Source of the DNA: Myroides marinus
GTDB lineage: Bacteria > Bacteroidota > Bacteroidia > Flavobacteriales > Flavobacteriaceae
NCBI RefSeq assembly: GCF_900109075.1
Contig: NZ_FNYS01000001.1
Location: 248,001 to 312,000, forward strand
Length of the DNA: 64,000 bases
Direction of reading: 5' to 3'
Shown: positions 45,897 through 56,548 of the stretch, one piece after another
How the letters are laid out: the number at the start of each line of letters is the position of its first letter
Numbering within the stretch: position 1 is the stretch's first letter
Notes under the pieces: model-generated
Database searches by the model: none
The model's input: the letters and a program-made list of their open reading frames with translations, nothing else
Told to the model about the DNA's origin: nothing
Program-made: the position numbers and the translations under genes

Positions 45897-46103
45897 ATGG
45901 AACTCAAAATCAACAATCAACTAGTACAATTTGACTCTGATACATTAAGCATTCAGTCAATGTTGGATATTTATAATCCAAACAAACAGAAAGGTATTGC
46001 TATTGCTGTCAACCAATGTGTTATTTCTAAACACAGTTGGGAAACTCATATACTATCTGCAACAGATGATATCTTAATTATAACCGCTACACAAGGTGGT
46101 TGA
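45897..46103 (+). CDS. thiS: ThiS, sulfur carrier protein
   Basis: A 68-residue ubiquitin-like protein that carries the thiocarboxylate used by thiazole synthase. It ends in the required Gly-Gly (ATQGG). The start lies at the end of a hairpin that may be opened or closed by the riboswitch. First gene of the thiamin operon. Confidence 0.93.
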   Translation: MELKINNQLVQFDSDTLSIQSMLDIYNPNKQKGIAIAVNQCVISKHSWETHILSATDDILIITATQGG

Positions 46104-46117
46104 TTCCATTCGTATAA

Positions 46118-47965
<1,848 letters not shown>

Positions 47966-47977
47966 TACTTGAGTATT

Positions 47978-48610
47978 ATGGTGGTTATAACGTCTCCTAC
48001 TCCCATGGTAAATGAAGCAAGCCTTATCAACAAAATGTTTGAAAAAGGCTTGTCTTTACTTCATGTCCGCAAACCAAATATGGATATAAATGAGCTACGA
48101 TTATGGGTAAAAAACATTGATAATTGCTATCATCAAAGTCTAGTTATTCACATACCAAACATAGTTATCAACAATAAAGAATGGTTTTTTGAACAATATA
48201 TAGCACTTATCAACAATTTAAACAGTACTTATACACACTTATCAACAGATAATTGTTCATTTGTTAATAACTACAAGTATAAACTACCTAAGTTATCAAC
48301 ATCTGTTCACTGTATAACTGAAGTTAATAAGTTATCAACAACTATAGAAAGAGTGTTTATTAGTCCCATCTATCCGAGTATCTCTAAAAAAGGATATTCC
48401 TCATCAATAAATTGGACAGAAGAGATACGACTGAGAACAAACTTTAATACAACCTTAGTTGCATTAGGAGGTATTACACCTTATCGAATAAAAGAACTCA
48501 AGACAATGGGGTTTGATGACTATGCTTTACTAGGAACTATATGGGAAGCAGACCAACCTTTAAAACAATTTGAATTATGTCAACATTACGACCAATTGCA
48601 TTGGCAATAG
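47978..48610 (+). CDS. ThiE/TenI-like protein, divergent paralog
   Basis: A 210-residue TIM-barrel protein of the thiamin-phosphate synthase/TenI superfamily. Recognisable parts are LLHVRKP near residue 31, STSVH, FISPIYPSISKKGYSS (the phosphate-side SPIFPTxSK motif of ThiE) and VALGGITPYRIKEL. The central part, where ThiE has DGVHLGQ-type metal and pyrophosphate residues, is poorly conserved, so a role as TenI-like thiazole tautomerase is at least as likely as synthase. The ATG at 47978 was chosen over an upstream TTG. Its middle part contains eight DnaA-box-like nonamers. Confidence 0.8.
   Translation: MVVITSPTPMVNEASLINKMFEKGLSLLHVRKPNMDINELRLWVKNIDNCYHQSLVIHIPNIVINNKEWFFEQYIALINNLNSTYTHLSTDNCSFVNNYKYKLPKLSTSVHCITEVNKLSTTIERVFISPIYPSISKKGYSSSINWTEEIRLRTNFNTTLVALGGITPYRIKELKTMGFDDYALLGTIWEADQPLKQFELCQHYDQLHWQ
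48024..48340 (+). repeat. Cluster of eight DnaA-box-like nonamers
   Basis: TTATCAACA occurs at 48024, 48165, 48207, 48239, 48293 and 48332; TTATTCACA at 48144 and TTATACACA at 48229. The last two fit the TTATNCACA DnaA consensus and the six identical copies differ from TTATCCACA by one base. All are on the plus strand. They fall in all three frames of the host gene, so the protein sequence alone does not account for them. The spacings 21, 42, 22 and 10 bp are near whole helical turns. Confidence 0.65.
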
Positions 48611-49332
48611 CAGGTTTTGACCCTACAAGTGGTGCTGGGGTTTTAGCTGATGTTAGAACATTTGAACAAGCTAACGTATATCCGATGGCTGTACTGTCAG
48701 CTAATACAATACAAACTGAAGATAGTTTTAGTAGTGTCCAATGGGAAGATAATAGGTATTTGATAAAACAATTAGAAACATTACTAAAGACTTATACTAT
48801 CTCAGCTATTAAGATAGGTATTATCAAAGACCTAGATGTCTTACAACATTGTATCACTTTAATCAAGAAACTATCTCCTACGACAGTCATAGTATGGGAC
48901 CCTGTATTGCGTTCCTCTAGTGGATTTGATTTTACTGAATTAGATACCTCTGAATTACTAACAACAGTACTAAAACAGATAGACCTTATCACTCCAAATT
49001 ATTTAGAGATACATCAGCTAATAACGAATAAAGATGATGCTATCCAGAAAGCTCAAACCTTGAGTCTATACTGTGATGTACTACTAAAAGGAGGACATAA
49101 TCCTAACGCTTTAGGCTTTGACTATTATATCCATAAAGAACATATACAAACTATAGCTCCAACAACACTTTCAGATTACCCAAAACACGGTTCTGGCTGT
49201 GTTCTTTCTTCAGTTATTACAGCTAATATCGCAAAAGGATATACCGTATTAGAAGCCATACAAACTGCTAAACTATATATCGAGTCATTCCTCAATTCTA
49301 ACCACACATTACTTGGATATCATGCTAAATAA
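48577..49332 (+). CDS. thiD: ThiD, HMP/HMP-P kinase
   Basis: A 251-residue ribokinase-like enzyme that phosphorylates hydroxymethylpyrimidine (phosphate). Motifs: ALAIAGFDPTSGAGVLADVRTF at the N terminus, IKIGI, WDPVLRSSSG near residue 108, LLKGGHN and the anion-hole HGSGCVLSS near residue 206 with the catalytic region. The start overlaps the preceding gene by 34 bp. Confidence 0.95.
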   Translation: MSTLRPIALAIAGFDPTSGAGVLADVRTFEQANVYPMAVLSANTIQTEDSFSSVQWEDNRYLIKQLETLLKTYTISAIKIGIIKDLDVLQHCITLIKKLSPTTVIVWDPVLRSSSGFDFTELDTSELLTTVLKQIDLITPNYLEIHQLITNKDDAIQKAQTLSLYCDVLLKGGHNPNALGFDYYIHKEHIQTIAPTTLSDYPKHGSGCVLSSVITANIAKGYTVLEAIQTAKLYIESFLNSNHTLLGYHAK

Positions 49333-49942
49333 AATACAATACATCAGTCATGGTGATACTCCACAAGAACAGTTGTATCACATCGAATCTGTTCTTGCTG
49401 CAGGACAGCAGTGGGTACAATACAGATTTAAAAACACAACTAGTACAACGCTTTGGCAAACTGCAGAACAAGTAAAAAAACTTTGTCAACAATATAATGC
49501 CACCCTAATTATTAATGATTATGTAGACTTGGCTAAAGCTATAGATGCGGATGGTGTACACTTAGGACTAACAGATTTGAGCATCACTCAGGCTAGAGAA
49601 TATCTACCTAACAAAATCATAGGTGGTACAGCTAATACATTTGAAGATATATTGCTCAGACATTACGAAGGTTGTGATTATATAGGCCTTGGACCATATC
49701 AATTTACATCTACCAAACAACAACTAAGTCCTATACTAGGTTTAAGTGGATATAGTAAGTTAATCAAGCAAATGAGAGACACAGATATAAACATTCCCAT
49801 TATAGCTATAGGAGGAATACAACTAGAGGATGTACGCGCCTTAAAACAAACAGGAATACATGGTATAGCCATATCAGGATTACTTCAACACAGTCAAGAC
49901 AAACAAACACTAATACAACAACTAAACAGCATACTAATATGA
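49322..49942 (+). CDS. thiE: ThiE, thiamin-phosphate synthase
   Basis: A 206-residue TIM barrel that joins HMP-PP and thiazole phosphate. QYRFKN near residue 34 (QxRxK motif), [35 protein letters not shown] and the [15 protein letters not shown] and AIGGI motifs are all present, so this copy, not the upstream paralog, is the probable catalyst. The ATG at 49322 overlaps thiD by 11 bp; an upstream TTG is less likely. Confidence 0.93.
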   Translation: MLNKIQYISHGDTPQEQLYHIESVLAAGQQWVQYRFKNTTSTTLWQTAEQVKKLCQQYNATLIINDYVDLAKAIDADGVHLGLTDLSITQAREYLPNKIIGGTANTFEDILLRHYEGCDYIGLGPYQFTSTKQQLSPILGLSGYSKLIKQMRDTDINIPIIAIGGIQLEDVRALKQTGIHGIAISGLLQHSQDKQTLIQQLNSILI

Positions 49943-50715
49943 ACATACAACCACTCAAAATAGCAGACAAGACTTTCCAATCTAGACTGTTCTTAGGCAC
50001 AGGTAAATATGGCTCTAACCTAGAGATGGAACAGGCAACACTAGCTTCTGAAAGTGAGTTAGTCACTGTAGCCCTTAAGCGCATTGATACCTCAACAGAT
50101 ACAGATGCTATACTTTCTCATCTACACCATCCGCATATTAATCTATTGCCTAATACTTCTGGAGCTAGAAATGCTAAGGAAGCGATCTTTGCTGCTCAGT
50201 TAGCTAGAGAGGCATTAGAAACTAACTGGCTGAAGCTTGAGATACACCCTGACCCTAAATACCTTCTACCTGATCCTATAGAAACACTAAAGGCTACAGA
50301 AGAATTAGCTAAACTCGATTTCATTATACTTCCATATATACACGCTGATCCCGTATTGTGCAAAAGACTAGAAGATGTAGGTACAGCTGCTGTTATGCCC
50401 TTAGGAGCACCTATAGGTACTAATAAAGGCCTAAAAACAATAGATTTCTTAGAAATAATAATTGAGAACAGTAAAGTACCTGTTATTGTAGATGCAGGTA
50501 TAGGAGCCCCATCTGATGCAGCTAGAGCTATGGAAATAGGTGCTGATGCTGTGCTAGTGAACACAGCAATAGCAGTAGCAGGTAATCCTGTACAAATGGC
50601 TGAAGCTTTTAAACTTGCTGTACAGGCAGGTAGACTTGCCTATGAAGCCAAACTACCTCCTATTGCAAGTCATGCTAACGCCTCAAGTCCTTTAACCGCA
50701 TTTTTATTAGAATAA
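49939..50715 (+). CDS. thiG: ThiG, thiazole synthase
   Basis: A 258-residue TIM-barrel enzyme that forms thiazole phosphate from DXP, dehydroglycine and ThiS thiocarboxylate. The N-terminal [11 protein letters not shown], the [14 protein letters not shown] loop, the [15 protein letters not shown] segment with the Schiff-base Lys, and the [28 protein letters not shown] tail are diagnostic. It overlaps thiE by 4 bp. Confidence 0.97.
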   Translation: MNIQPLKIADKTFQSRLFLGTGKYGSNLEMEQATLASESELVTVALKRIDTSTDTDAILSHLHHPHINLLPNTSGARNAKEAIFAAQLAREALETNWLKLEIHPDPKYLLPDPIETLKATEELAKLDFIILPYIHADPVLCKRLEDVGTAAVMPLGAPIGTNKGLKTIDFLEIIIENSKVPVIVDAGIGAPSDAARAMEIGADAVLVNTAIAVAGNPVQMAEAFKLAVQAGRLAYEAKLPPIASHANASSPLTAFLLE

Positions 50716-50717
50716 CT

Positions 50718-51827
50718 ATGTCTTTTATCCATACTTATGAACAATACAATTGGGAAGAAGTCAAAAGAACAATATATAACACAACTTCTTTTCAAGTAGA
50801 ACAAAGTCTTCAACAACCCAAAAAAACACTTACAGATTTTTTACATCTCATCTCTCCTGCTGCTTCACCATACTTAGAGCAGATGGCACAGCTAAGCCAA
50901 CAACTTACTCAAAAGAGATTTGGTAAAACCATATCACTTTACGCTCCTATGTATTTAAGCAATGAGTGTAATAATATCTGCACTTATTGCGGGTTTAGTT
51001 TAGACAACAACATTAGGAGAAAAACACTGACTCCAAAAGAAATAGAACAAGAAGTATCAGTAATTAAAAGTCAAGGATATGATCACATACTATTAGTCAC
51101 AGGTGAAGCTAATCACATCGTTAATATCAACTACTTCAAACAGAGTATTCAACAGATACAACAGTCTTTCTCTACCATATCTATAGAAGTACAGCCGTTA
51201 AAACAAGACGAATATGAACAATTAGCAGAACTAGGTGTCTATGCGGTATTAGTGTATCAAGAAACCTATCACAAAGAAGTATACAAACAATATCACCCTA
51301 AAGGGAAGAAATCTAACTTCGAATATAGACTTGACACTCCTGATAGAATAGGCAGAGCAGGTATACATAAGATAGGACTCGGAGTACTGCTAGGATTAGA
51401 AGATTGGCGAGTAGACAGTTTCTTTAATGCACTACACATCGATTATTTACAAAAGACCTATTGGCAAACCAAATACTCTGTTTCTTTTCCACGATTAAGG
51501 CCTGCCGAAGGTGTGATAGAACCGAACTTCATTATGGAAGATAAAGATCTAATACAACTTATGTGTGCCTATAGAATATGGAATGAAGACTTAGAAATAT
51601 CGATATCAACTAGAGAAAGTGAAATACTGAGAAATAATGTCTTCAAACTAGGAGCTACTACGATGAGCGCAGGTTCTAAGACTAATCCAGGTGGATATAG
51701 TGTTGATGAAGATTCTTTAGAACAATTTGAAATCTGTGATAACAGAACTACAGCCGAAATATATTCTTTAATCAAAAAGGCAGGTTATGAACCAGTATGG
51801 AAAGACTGGGATAAAGCATATCAATAA
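50718..51827 (+). CDS. thiH: ThiH, tyrosine lyase (radical SAM)
   Basis: A 369-residue radical SAM enzyme that cleaves tyrosine to give dehydroglycine for ThiG, an oxygen-sensitive alternative to ThiO. The cluster motif is CNNICTYCGF (CX3CX2C) near residue 84, followed by EVQPL and the C-terminal tail with SAGSKTNPGGYS. Gap to thiG is 2 bp. Confidence 0.96.
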   Translation: MSFIHTYEQYNWEEVKRTIYNTTSFQVEQSLQQPKKTLTDFLHLISPAASPYLEQMAQLSQQLTQKRFGKTISLYAPMYLSNECNNICTYCGFSLDNNIRRKTLTPKEIEQEVSVIKSQGYDHILLVTGEANHIVNINYFKQSIQQIQQSFSTISIEVQPLKQDEYEQLAELGVYAVLVYQETYHKEVYKQYHPKGKKSNFEYRLDTPDRIGRAGIHKIGLGVLLGLEDWRVDSFFNALHIDYLQKTYWQTKYSVSFPRLRPAEGVIEPNFIMEDKDLIQLMCAYRIWNEDLEISISTRESEILRNNVFKLGATTMSAGSKTNPGGYSVDEDSLEQFEICDNRTTAEIYSLIKKAGYEPVWKDWDKAYQ

Positions 51828-51842
51828 CTAAAACATTACAAT

Positions 51843-52553
51843 ATGGATACTACTGATTTTTTAAGGTACAGCAGACAAATGAATCTAACAGAAGTAGGTG
51901 TAGAAGGTCAAATGAAGATAAAACAAGCTAAAGTATTAGTAATAGGTGCTGGAGGATTAGGTTCTCCAGTACTTACATACTTATCGAGTTGTGGCGTGGG
52001 CACACTTGCAGTAGTTGACTTTGATACAATAGAACAACACAATCTACATCGTCAAATATTATTTACTGAAGAAGATATCAATCAAAATAAAACAGCAGTT
52101 GCCTATCAGCGCATCAAACAGATTAATCCACATATAAACTTCACTGTCTATAATCAAAAACTCAATACAAACAATGCTGAACAGATATTAAGACATTATG
52201 ATATTATCGTAGATGGAAGTGATAATTTTTCCACACGTTATCTAGTCAACGATACATGTGTATTACTAAACAAAACACTAGTATCTGGAACAATATTCGG
52301 ATTCGAAGGGCAGATTAGTGTATTTAACCACAAAGGCTCTCCTAATCTACGTAACCTATTTCCTGAACCACCTGCAGTAGAAGATGTTCCTAACTGTAAC
52401 CTAAACGGAGTATTAGGTACTTTTCCAGGAATTATAGGTACTATTGTGGCACACGAAACATTAAAAGCAATACTAGAATTACCCACACTAAGTGGCCAAT
52501 TACTAATACTTAATACATTAACTTGGGAAATAAATAAACTAAGATATACCTAA
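51843..52553 (+). CDS. thiF: ThiF/MoeB/HesA-family adenylyltransferase
   Basis: A 236-residue E1-like enzyme that adenylates the ThiS C terminus. The ATP site is VLVIGAGGLGSPVLTYLSSCGVGTLAVVDFDTIE, then NLHRQILF, the catalytic Asp in IIVDGSDNFSTRYLVND. The two zinc-binding CxxC pairs seen in many relatives seem absent, so it resembles the short ThiF form. Last gene of the operon, ending 1 bp from the convergent aat. Confidence 0.92.
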   Translation: MDTTDFLRYSRQMNLTEVGVEGQMKIKQAKVLVIGAGGLGSPVLTYLSSCGVGTLAVVDFDTIEQHNLHRQILFTEEDINQNKTAVAYQRIKQINPHINFTVYNQKLNTNNAEQILRHYDIIVDGSDNFSTRYLVNDTCVLLNKTLVSGTIFGFEGQISVFNHKGSPNLRNLFPEPPAVEDVPNCNLNGVLGTFPGIIGTIVAHETLKAILELPTLSGQLLILNTLTWEINKLRYT

Positions 52554-52554
52554 C

Positions 52555-53199
52555 TTACTTTTTAGGAAGATACTCCATATACACCTCTCTAGGTATTTCG
52601 TAAGCTCCTAAAGAGCTTAGGTGATCATTATACACCTGACAATCTAGAAGTGAGTATTTTTTCTTTTGTAGATACTCACATAGATAAATAAAAGCAACTT
52701 TACTAGCATTTGGTACAAAGGAGAACATACTCTCTCCGCAGAATACTGGTTTCATATCTACGCCATATAAGCCACCTACAAGTTCTCCTTCTAGCCATAC
52801 TTCAACAGACTGAGCTAAACCTAGTCTATGTAGATTACAATATGCATCTATCATATCATCTGTAATCCATGTTCCCAATTGTCCATCGCGTTTAGCATTC
52901 TGACAATTGCTAATCACATCAGCAAAGCAAGTATTGAAAGTCACTGTAAACTGATCTTTCTTCAGTACATTACGCATACTTTTAGAAATATGCACTTCAT
53001 GTGGCTCTAAAACCATACGCATACTAGGAGACCACCAAGTAATAGGTTCTCCATCTTCAAACCAAGGAAATATACCTGACTTATAAGCTAGTATTAATCT
53101 ATTCGCAGATAGATCACCACCTAATGCTAATATACCTGACTCGTGGGTGTTCTCCACAGCCGGAAAATATAAATAGTTACTATCTAAAATTGATATCAT
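52555..53199 (-). CDS. aat: Leucyl/phenylalanyl-tRNA-protein transferase
   Basis: A 214-residue enzyme that adds Leu or Phe to N-terminal Arg/Lys of proteins as an N-degron tag. Motifs include FPAVENTHESGILALGGDLSANRLILAYKSGIFPW and WWSPSMRMVLEP near the N terminus, GTWITDDMIDAYCNLHRLGLAQSVEVW, and the GGLYGVDMKPVFCGESMFS segment. It is downstream of the DUF3127 gene after a terminator. Its 3' end abuts thiF on the other strand. Confidence 0.95.
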   Translation of the reverse strand: MISILDSNYLYFPAVENTHESGILALGGDLSANRLILAYKSGIFPWFEDGEPITWWSPSMRMVLEPHEVHISKSMRNVLKKDQFTVTFNTCFADVISNCQNAKRDGQLGTWITDDMIDAYCNLHRLGLAQSVEVWLEGELVGGLYGVDMKPVFCGESMFSFVPNASKVAFIYLCEYLQKKKYSLLDCQVYNDHLSSLGAYEIPREVYMEYLPKK

Positions 53200-53204
53200 A
53201 ATAC

Positions 53205-53237
53205 TAAAAAAAAGTCCCTAAGAATACTCCTAGGGAC
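53205..53237 (-). terminator. Intrinsic terminator after the DUF3127 gene
   Basis: On the minus strand GTCCCTA and TAGGGAC pair across a 10-nt loop and are followed by eight T residues, just before the aat start. Confidence 0.85.
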
Positions 53238-53253
53238 AGTTAAAAGAATATTT

Positions 53254-53922
53254 TTAGAATGGTAGATCATCGTGATCTTCCTCCATATAGCTAGAAGCTG
53301 GAGGAAACTGTTGTCCCATATTACTTTGTCCTTGGTTAAAACCTTGTTGGTTTTGGTTAAACCCGCCTTGTTGTTGTGCTTGGTTATTTTGAGCAAAACC
53401 TTGTTGTTGATTAAACTGTTGGTTTTGGTTAAATCCTCCTGCTTGTTGACCTTGATTATTTTGAGCGAAACCTTGTTGTTGATTTTGATTAAATCCACCT
53501 TGTTGTTGCGCTTGGTTATTTTGAGCAAAACCTTGTTGTTGGTTAGACTGTTGTTGCATACCAGCATTACCATATTGAGACTGCATATTATCTTGTTGTC
53601 CCATGTAAGGTTGTTGGTTTTGTCCCATATTACCACCTTGTTGAGCAGGCATCATATGTTCTATTCTCCACCCTTGAATTGTATTAAAGTATCTCATTTC
53701 TCCCTGTGGACTTTGCCACTCTCTTCCTCTCAAATTAATAGAAACTCTAACTTGCTCACCTACTTGATAAGAGTCTAATAAGTTCACTTTATCTTGAGTA
53801 AACTCAATCATAATATGTTGAGGATATTGCTCTTCAGTAGTTACTACTACTTCTCTTTTTCTAAATGATGAACTAATATCTTGTATGTGTCCAATTAGTT
53901 TGATTCTTCCTGTAACTTCCAT
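53254..53922 (-). CDS. DUF3127 protein with Q/N-rich linker and SSB-like acidic tip
   Basis: A 222-residue cytoplasmic protein. Residues 1-95 are the DUF3127 domain, a small beta-rich module (GRIKLIGHIQDISSSFRKREVVV, then VNLLDSYQVGEQVRVSINLRGREW) that suggests an OB-type fold. Residues about 96-205 are low complexity, Gln/Asn/Gly/Phe-rich, with three tandem copies of a roughly 20-residue unit QGFAQNNQAQQQGGFNQ. The last residues are EEDHDDLPF, matching the acidic C-terminal tip of single-stranded DNA-binding proteins. The design is that of SSB, although the family is uncharacterised. Terminated before aat. Confidence 0.85.
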   Translation of the reverse strand: MEVTGRIKLIGHIQDISSSFRKREVVVTTEEQYPQHIMIEFTQDKVNLLDSYQVGEQVRVSINLRGREWQSPQGEMRYFNTIQGWRIEHMMPAQQGGNMGQNQQPYMGQQDNMQSQYGNAGMQQQSNQQQGFAQNNQAQQQGGFNQNQQQGFAQNNQGQQAGGFNQNQQFNQQQGFAQNNQAQQQGGFNQNQQGFNQGQSNMGQQFPPASSYMEEDHDDLPF

Positions 53923-53947
53923 TTTAATCTCTATTTTTAATTACAAT

Positions 53948-54829
53948 CTATTCGGCTAAAATTGTTTTCCAAGCCAAAGGTACATTATTTTCTTCTAAAT
54001 ATTTTTTTGCTAATTTAAATTTATTGATTTGATTCTTAGATGTCAATATTTCTTTTAATTCAACATTAGAATTTACAAAACTTAGCACCTCATCTTTGCT
54101 AGGCAACTGTTCTATATTACCTAAAACACCCAAATCATTACCCGAGAACACGCCACTCTCTACCACACCAGTTGGTAATGCATCTACCCCTAAACCAAGT
54201 GTAGTCAACGGTTTTTCTACCTCGAATATCCCTTCATTAGCACGTGTATACCAATTAGCTCCCATACGAGCCACTAAGTCTATCTTATGTTGATCTATTT
54301 GCCCATTTTCATCTAGTACATCTTCGTTTACATGTATTTTCACTACTTCACAGATAACTAAATTACCTGCTCCTCCTTCATTTCCTAGACCTATCACTTC
54401 CTGTACTACACATTCATATTGTACAGGACTCTCCTTCACTCTGAATGGTTTCACTATATCAGAAGGCACCATAGTCAATCCCGATTTTATAAACTCGTTC
54501 ACCCCATCCTGATATTCAGTACTCGATAGAGATGTCTGTTGTACCATATCATAAGTTACCACATTAATCACTACCTGAAGGTTACCTTGAACATTAAACA
54601 GAGTATGTTTATTCGTATTATCTCTCACTCTTCTAGACGGAGAGAACACCAATATAGGTGGATTAGTACTCACCATATTAAAGAAGCTAAATGGAGACAG
54701 ATTAGGTCTTCCATCAGCATCCACAGTACTAGCTAAAGCTATAGGACGAGGTCCTATAGACGTTTGCATTAATCGTTGTAGTTCTACTACAGATATATCT
54801 TTAGGTTCTAATGATTTCATATATTTCAT
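53948..54829 (-). CDS. Flavin reductase-like, FMN-binding split-barrel protein
   Basis: A 293-residue protein of the flavin reductase domain family. The opening IGPRPIALASTVDADGRPNLSPFSFFNMVSTNPP and the PVQYECVVQEVIGLG segment are typical; a C-terminal extension of about 80 residues after residue 210 is specific to this group. It probably reduces flavins for a partner oxygenase or binds FMN; no oxygenase is adjacent. An in-frame ATG three codons downstream is an alternative start. Confidence 0.88.
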   Translation of the reverse strand: MKYMKSLEPKDISVVELQRLMQTSIGPRPIALASTVDADGRPNLSPFSFFNMVSTNPPILVFSPSRRVRDNTNKHTLFNVQGNLQVVINVVTYDMVQQTSLSSTEYQDGVNEFIKSGLTMVPSDIVKPFRVKESPVQYECVVQEVIGLGNEGGAGNLVICEVVKIHVNEDVLDENGQIDQHKIDLVARMGANWYTRANEGIFEVEKPLTTLGLGVDALPTGVVESGVFSGNDLGVLGNIEQLPSKDEVLSFVNSNVELKEILTSKNQINKFKLAKKYLEENNVPLAWKTILAE

Positions 54830-54953
54830 AATTGAAGAAAAGTAAAGTTACAAAAGCTTTTAAGAACGATAAAATTTTTAATACCACATTAAAGCAAAAT
54901 CAATTCATTTATTTTAATTACTTTTAATTCTCATTACTAAACCATTTCAAAAC

Positions 54954-56105
54954 TTGAGAAATAAGAAAGAAATATTTCGCTGGTCAGTAATCACTGCCGC
55001 ACTGATAACCCTATTAGTCATTCTGTGGAACACTTATTCCTTCTTTCAAACCTATAAAACAGAAGAAAGAACTAAAATGAAAATATGGGCAGAGGCACTT
55101 AACACTTTAGATATAGCCACTTCTATAGAAGCAGACGTATCCTTACCATTTCTAATCATGATGGAGAATAAAACTATTCCTATCATACAGACAGATGTCA
55201 ACGACAGTATCCTAGCATTAAATAACATAGACGAACATGTAGTCAATACTATAGAGAAAAAACAAGCTCTACTGCGAAAACTAAAATCACAGAACCCTCC
55301 TATCATACTAAAAGTAGGTAAGCAAACACAGTATGTCTACTATGGTAACTCTTCACTGCTAACTAAACTGAAATATTATCCAGTGACCCTAGTATTGATT
55401 TTCTTGTTTTTCACTGTCTTATTATTTTACTTCTACAGAAGTAATAAAGTAGCTACTCAAAACAAACTGTGGACTGGTATGGCTAAAGAAACTGCTCACC
55501 AGATAGGTACACCTCTTTCCTCACTACTAGGATGGATAGAAATTATGAGACTAGACAATATTAGTCCAGATATCACAGAAGAAATAGAGAAAGACGTAAA
55601 GAAGCTACAGATTATCGCAGACCGTTTTTCTAAGATAGGTTCTATACCTAAACTAACTGATGTAGACATCATAGCCGAAACCCGTAAGACATTTGACTAC
55701 TTCTCTATCAGAAATTCTAAGCAAGTCCTATTCACTATGGATAGTCCTGATTATGAAATCATGATACCTCTTAACAAAGAGTTACACAGTTGGACCATAG
55801 AGAACTTAATCAAGAATGCTATAGATGCCATGAAAGGGAAAGGAAAATTAGATATCCATATCCAAGACACACCTAAGGCTGTAAACATCTTTATCACAGA
55901 CTCTGGTAGCGGTATACCGAAGAAAGTACTCAAAAAGATCTTCGAGCCAGGATACACCACTAAGAAACGTGGATGGGGTCTAGGATTATCATTAACAAAA
56001 CGGATAGTAGAAGACTTCCAAAACGGAAAGATAAAAGTAACACAATCAGAAGTAGGTAAAGGAACCACATTCTGTATTACTTATAACAAAAAAAGGTTGC
56101 ACTAA
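54954..56105 (+). CDS. Sensor histidine kinase (TTG start)
   Basis: A 383-residue membrane kinase. Transmembrane segments lie at about residues 10-30 and 143-162 with a periplasmic sensor region between them. The H box is AKETAHQIGTPLSSLLGW with His182 as phosphoacceptor; the N box ENLIKNAIDAM, G1 DSGSGI and G2 GWGLGLSLTKRI follow. The TTG start at 54954 is needed to include the first membrane segment, and no ATG precedes it in frame. No response regulator is adjacent. Confidence 0.9.
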   Translation: MRNKKEIFRWSVITAALITLLVILWNTYSFFQTYKTEERTKMKIWAEALNTLDIATSIEADVSLPFLIMMENKTIPIIQTDVNDSILALNNIDEHVVNTIEKKQALLRKLKSQNPPIILKVGKQTQYVYYGNSSLLTKLKYYPVTLVLIFLFFTVLLFYFYRSNKVATQNKLWTGMAKETAHQIGTPLSSLLGWIEIMRLDNISPDITEEIEKDVKKLQIIADRFSKIGSIPKLTDVDIIAETRKTFDYFSIRNSKQVLFTMDSPDYEIMIPLNKELHSWTIENLIKNAIDAMKGKGKLDIHIQDTPKAVNIFITDSGSGIPKKVLKKIFEPGYTTKKRGWGLGLSLTKRIVEDFQNGKIKVTQSEVGKGTTFCITYNKKRLH

Positions 56106-56126
56106 TATCAGTGCAACCTTTTTTGT
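56091..56126 (+). terminator. Intrinsic terminator containing the kinase stop codon
   Basis: A 13-bp stem (56091-56103 and 56110-56122) with a 6-nt loop and T run begins before the end of the kinase gene; the final codons and stop form part of the left arm. Confidence 0.92.
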
Positions 56127-56142
56127 TTTATAATGAGTAGTC

Positions 56143-56532
56143 TTATAGATGACTACTAATAGCTTTAGCTACATCTGTGAATTCCTCTGGAGTTAACTTT
56201 TCTTTCTTAGTGAATCGCATATCATCCATCTCTTGTAGAGGTATTAGATGTACATGTACATGAGGTACTTCTAGCCCTACTACAGCCATACCGATCCTTT
56301 TACAAGGCACTGCTAATTCAAGTGCTTTAGCCACCTTACGAGAGAACTTCATCAATTCCATATAATGATCCTCTTCCATATCAAAAATCTTATTGATTTC
56401 CTTTTTTGGAATACATAACGTATGTCCTTTAGCATTAGGATTGATATCTAAGAATGCTAAGAAGTTATCATCCTCAGCTACTTTATAAGCAGGAATCTCT
56501 CCAGTAATGATTTTAGTGAAAATAGAACTCAT
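56143..56532 (-). CDS. HIT-family nucleotide hydrolase
   Basis: A 129-residue protein with the HIT motif HVHVHLIPL near residue 95 and the family opening SIFTKIITGEIPAYKVAEDD. HIT proteins hydrolyse nucleotide-phosphate bonds (adenosine phosphoramidates, AMP-lysine). It lies 16 bp after greA, in the same direction, so the two are likely a transcription unit. Confidence 0.93.
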   Translation of the reverse strand: MSSIFTKIITGEIPAYKVAEDDNFLAFLDINPNAKGHTLCIPKKEINKIFDMEEDHYMELMKFSRKVAKALELAVPCKRIGMAVVGLEVPHVHVHLIPLQEMDDMRFTKKEKLTPEEFTDVAKAISSHL

Positions 56533-56548
56533 AATATATATATTTTAA

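Noticed and set aside
53196-53636. 146-residue minus-strand frame in another phase of the repeats
   Set aside because: It only translates the repetitive codons in a shifted frame (Asn/Lys/Leu repeats) and runs through the terminator.
53272-53778. 168-residue plus-strand frame opposite the DUF3127 gene
   Set aside because: It is the complement of the Q/N-rich repeats, giving Leu-rich low-complexity protein; the minus-strand frame has a real domain and tail.
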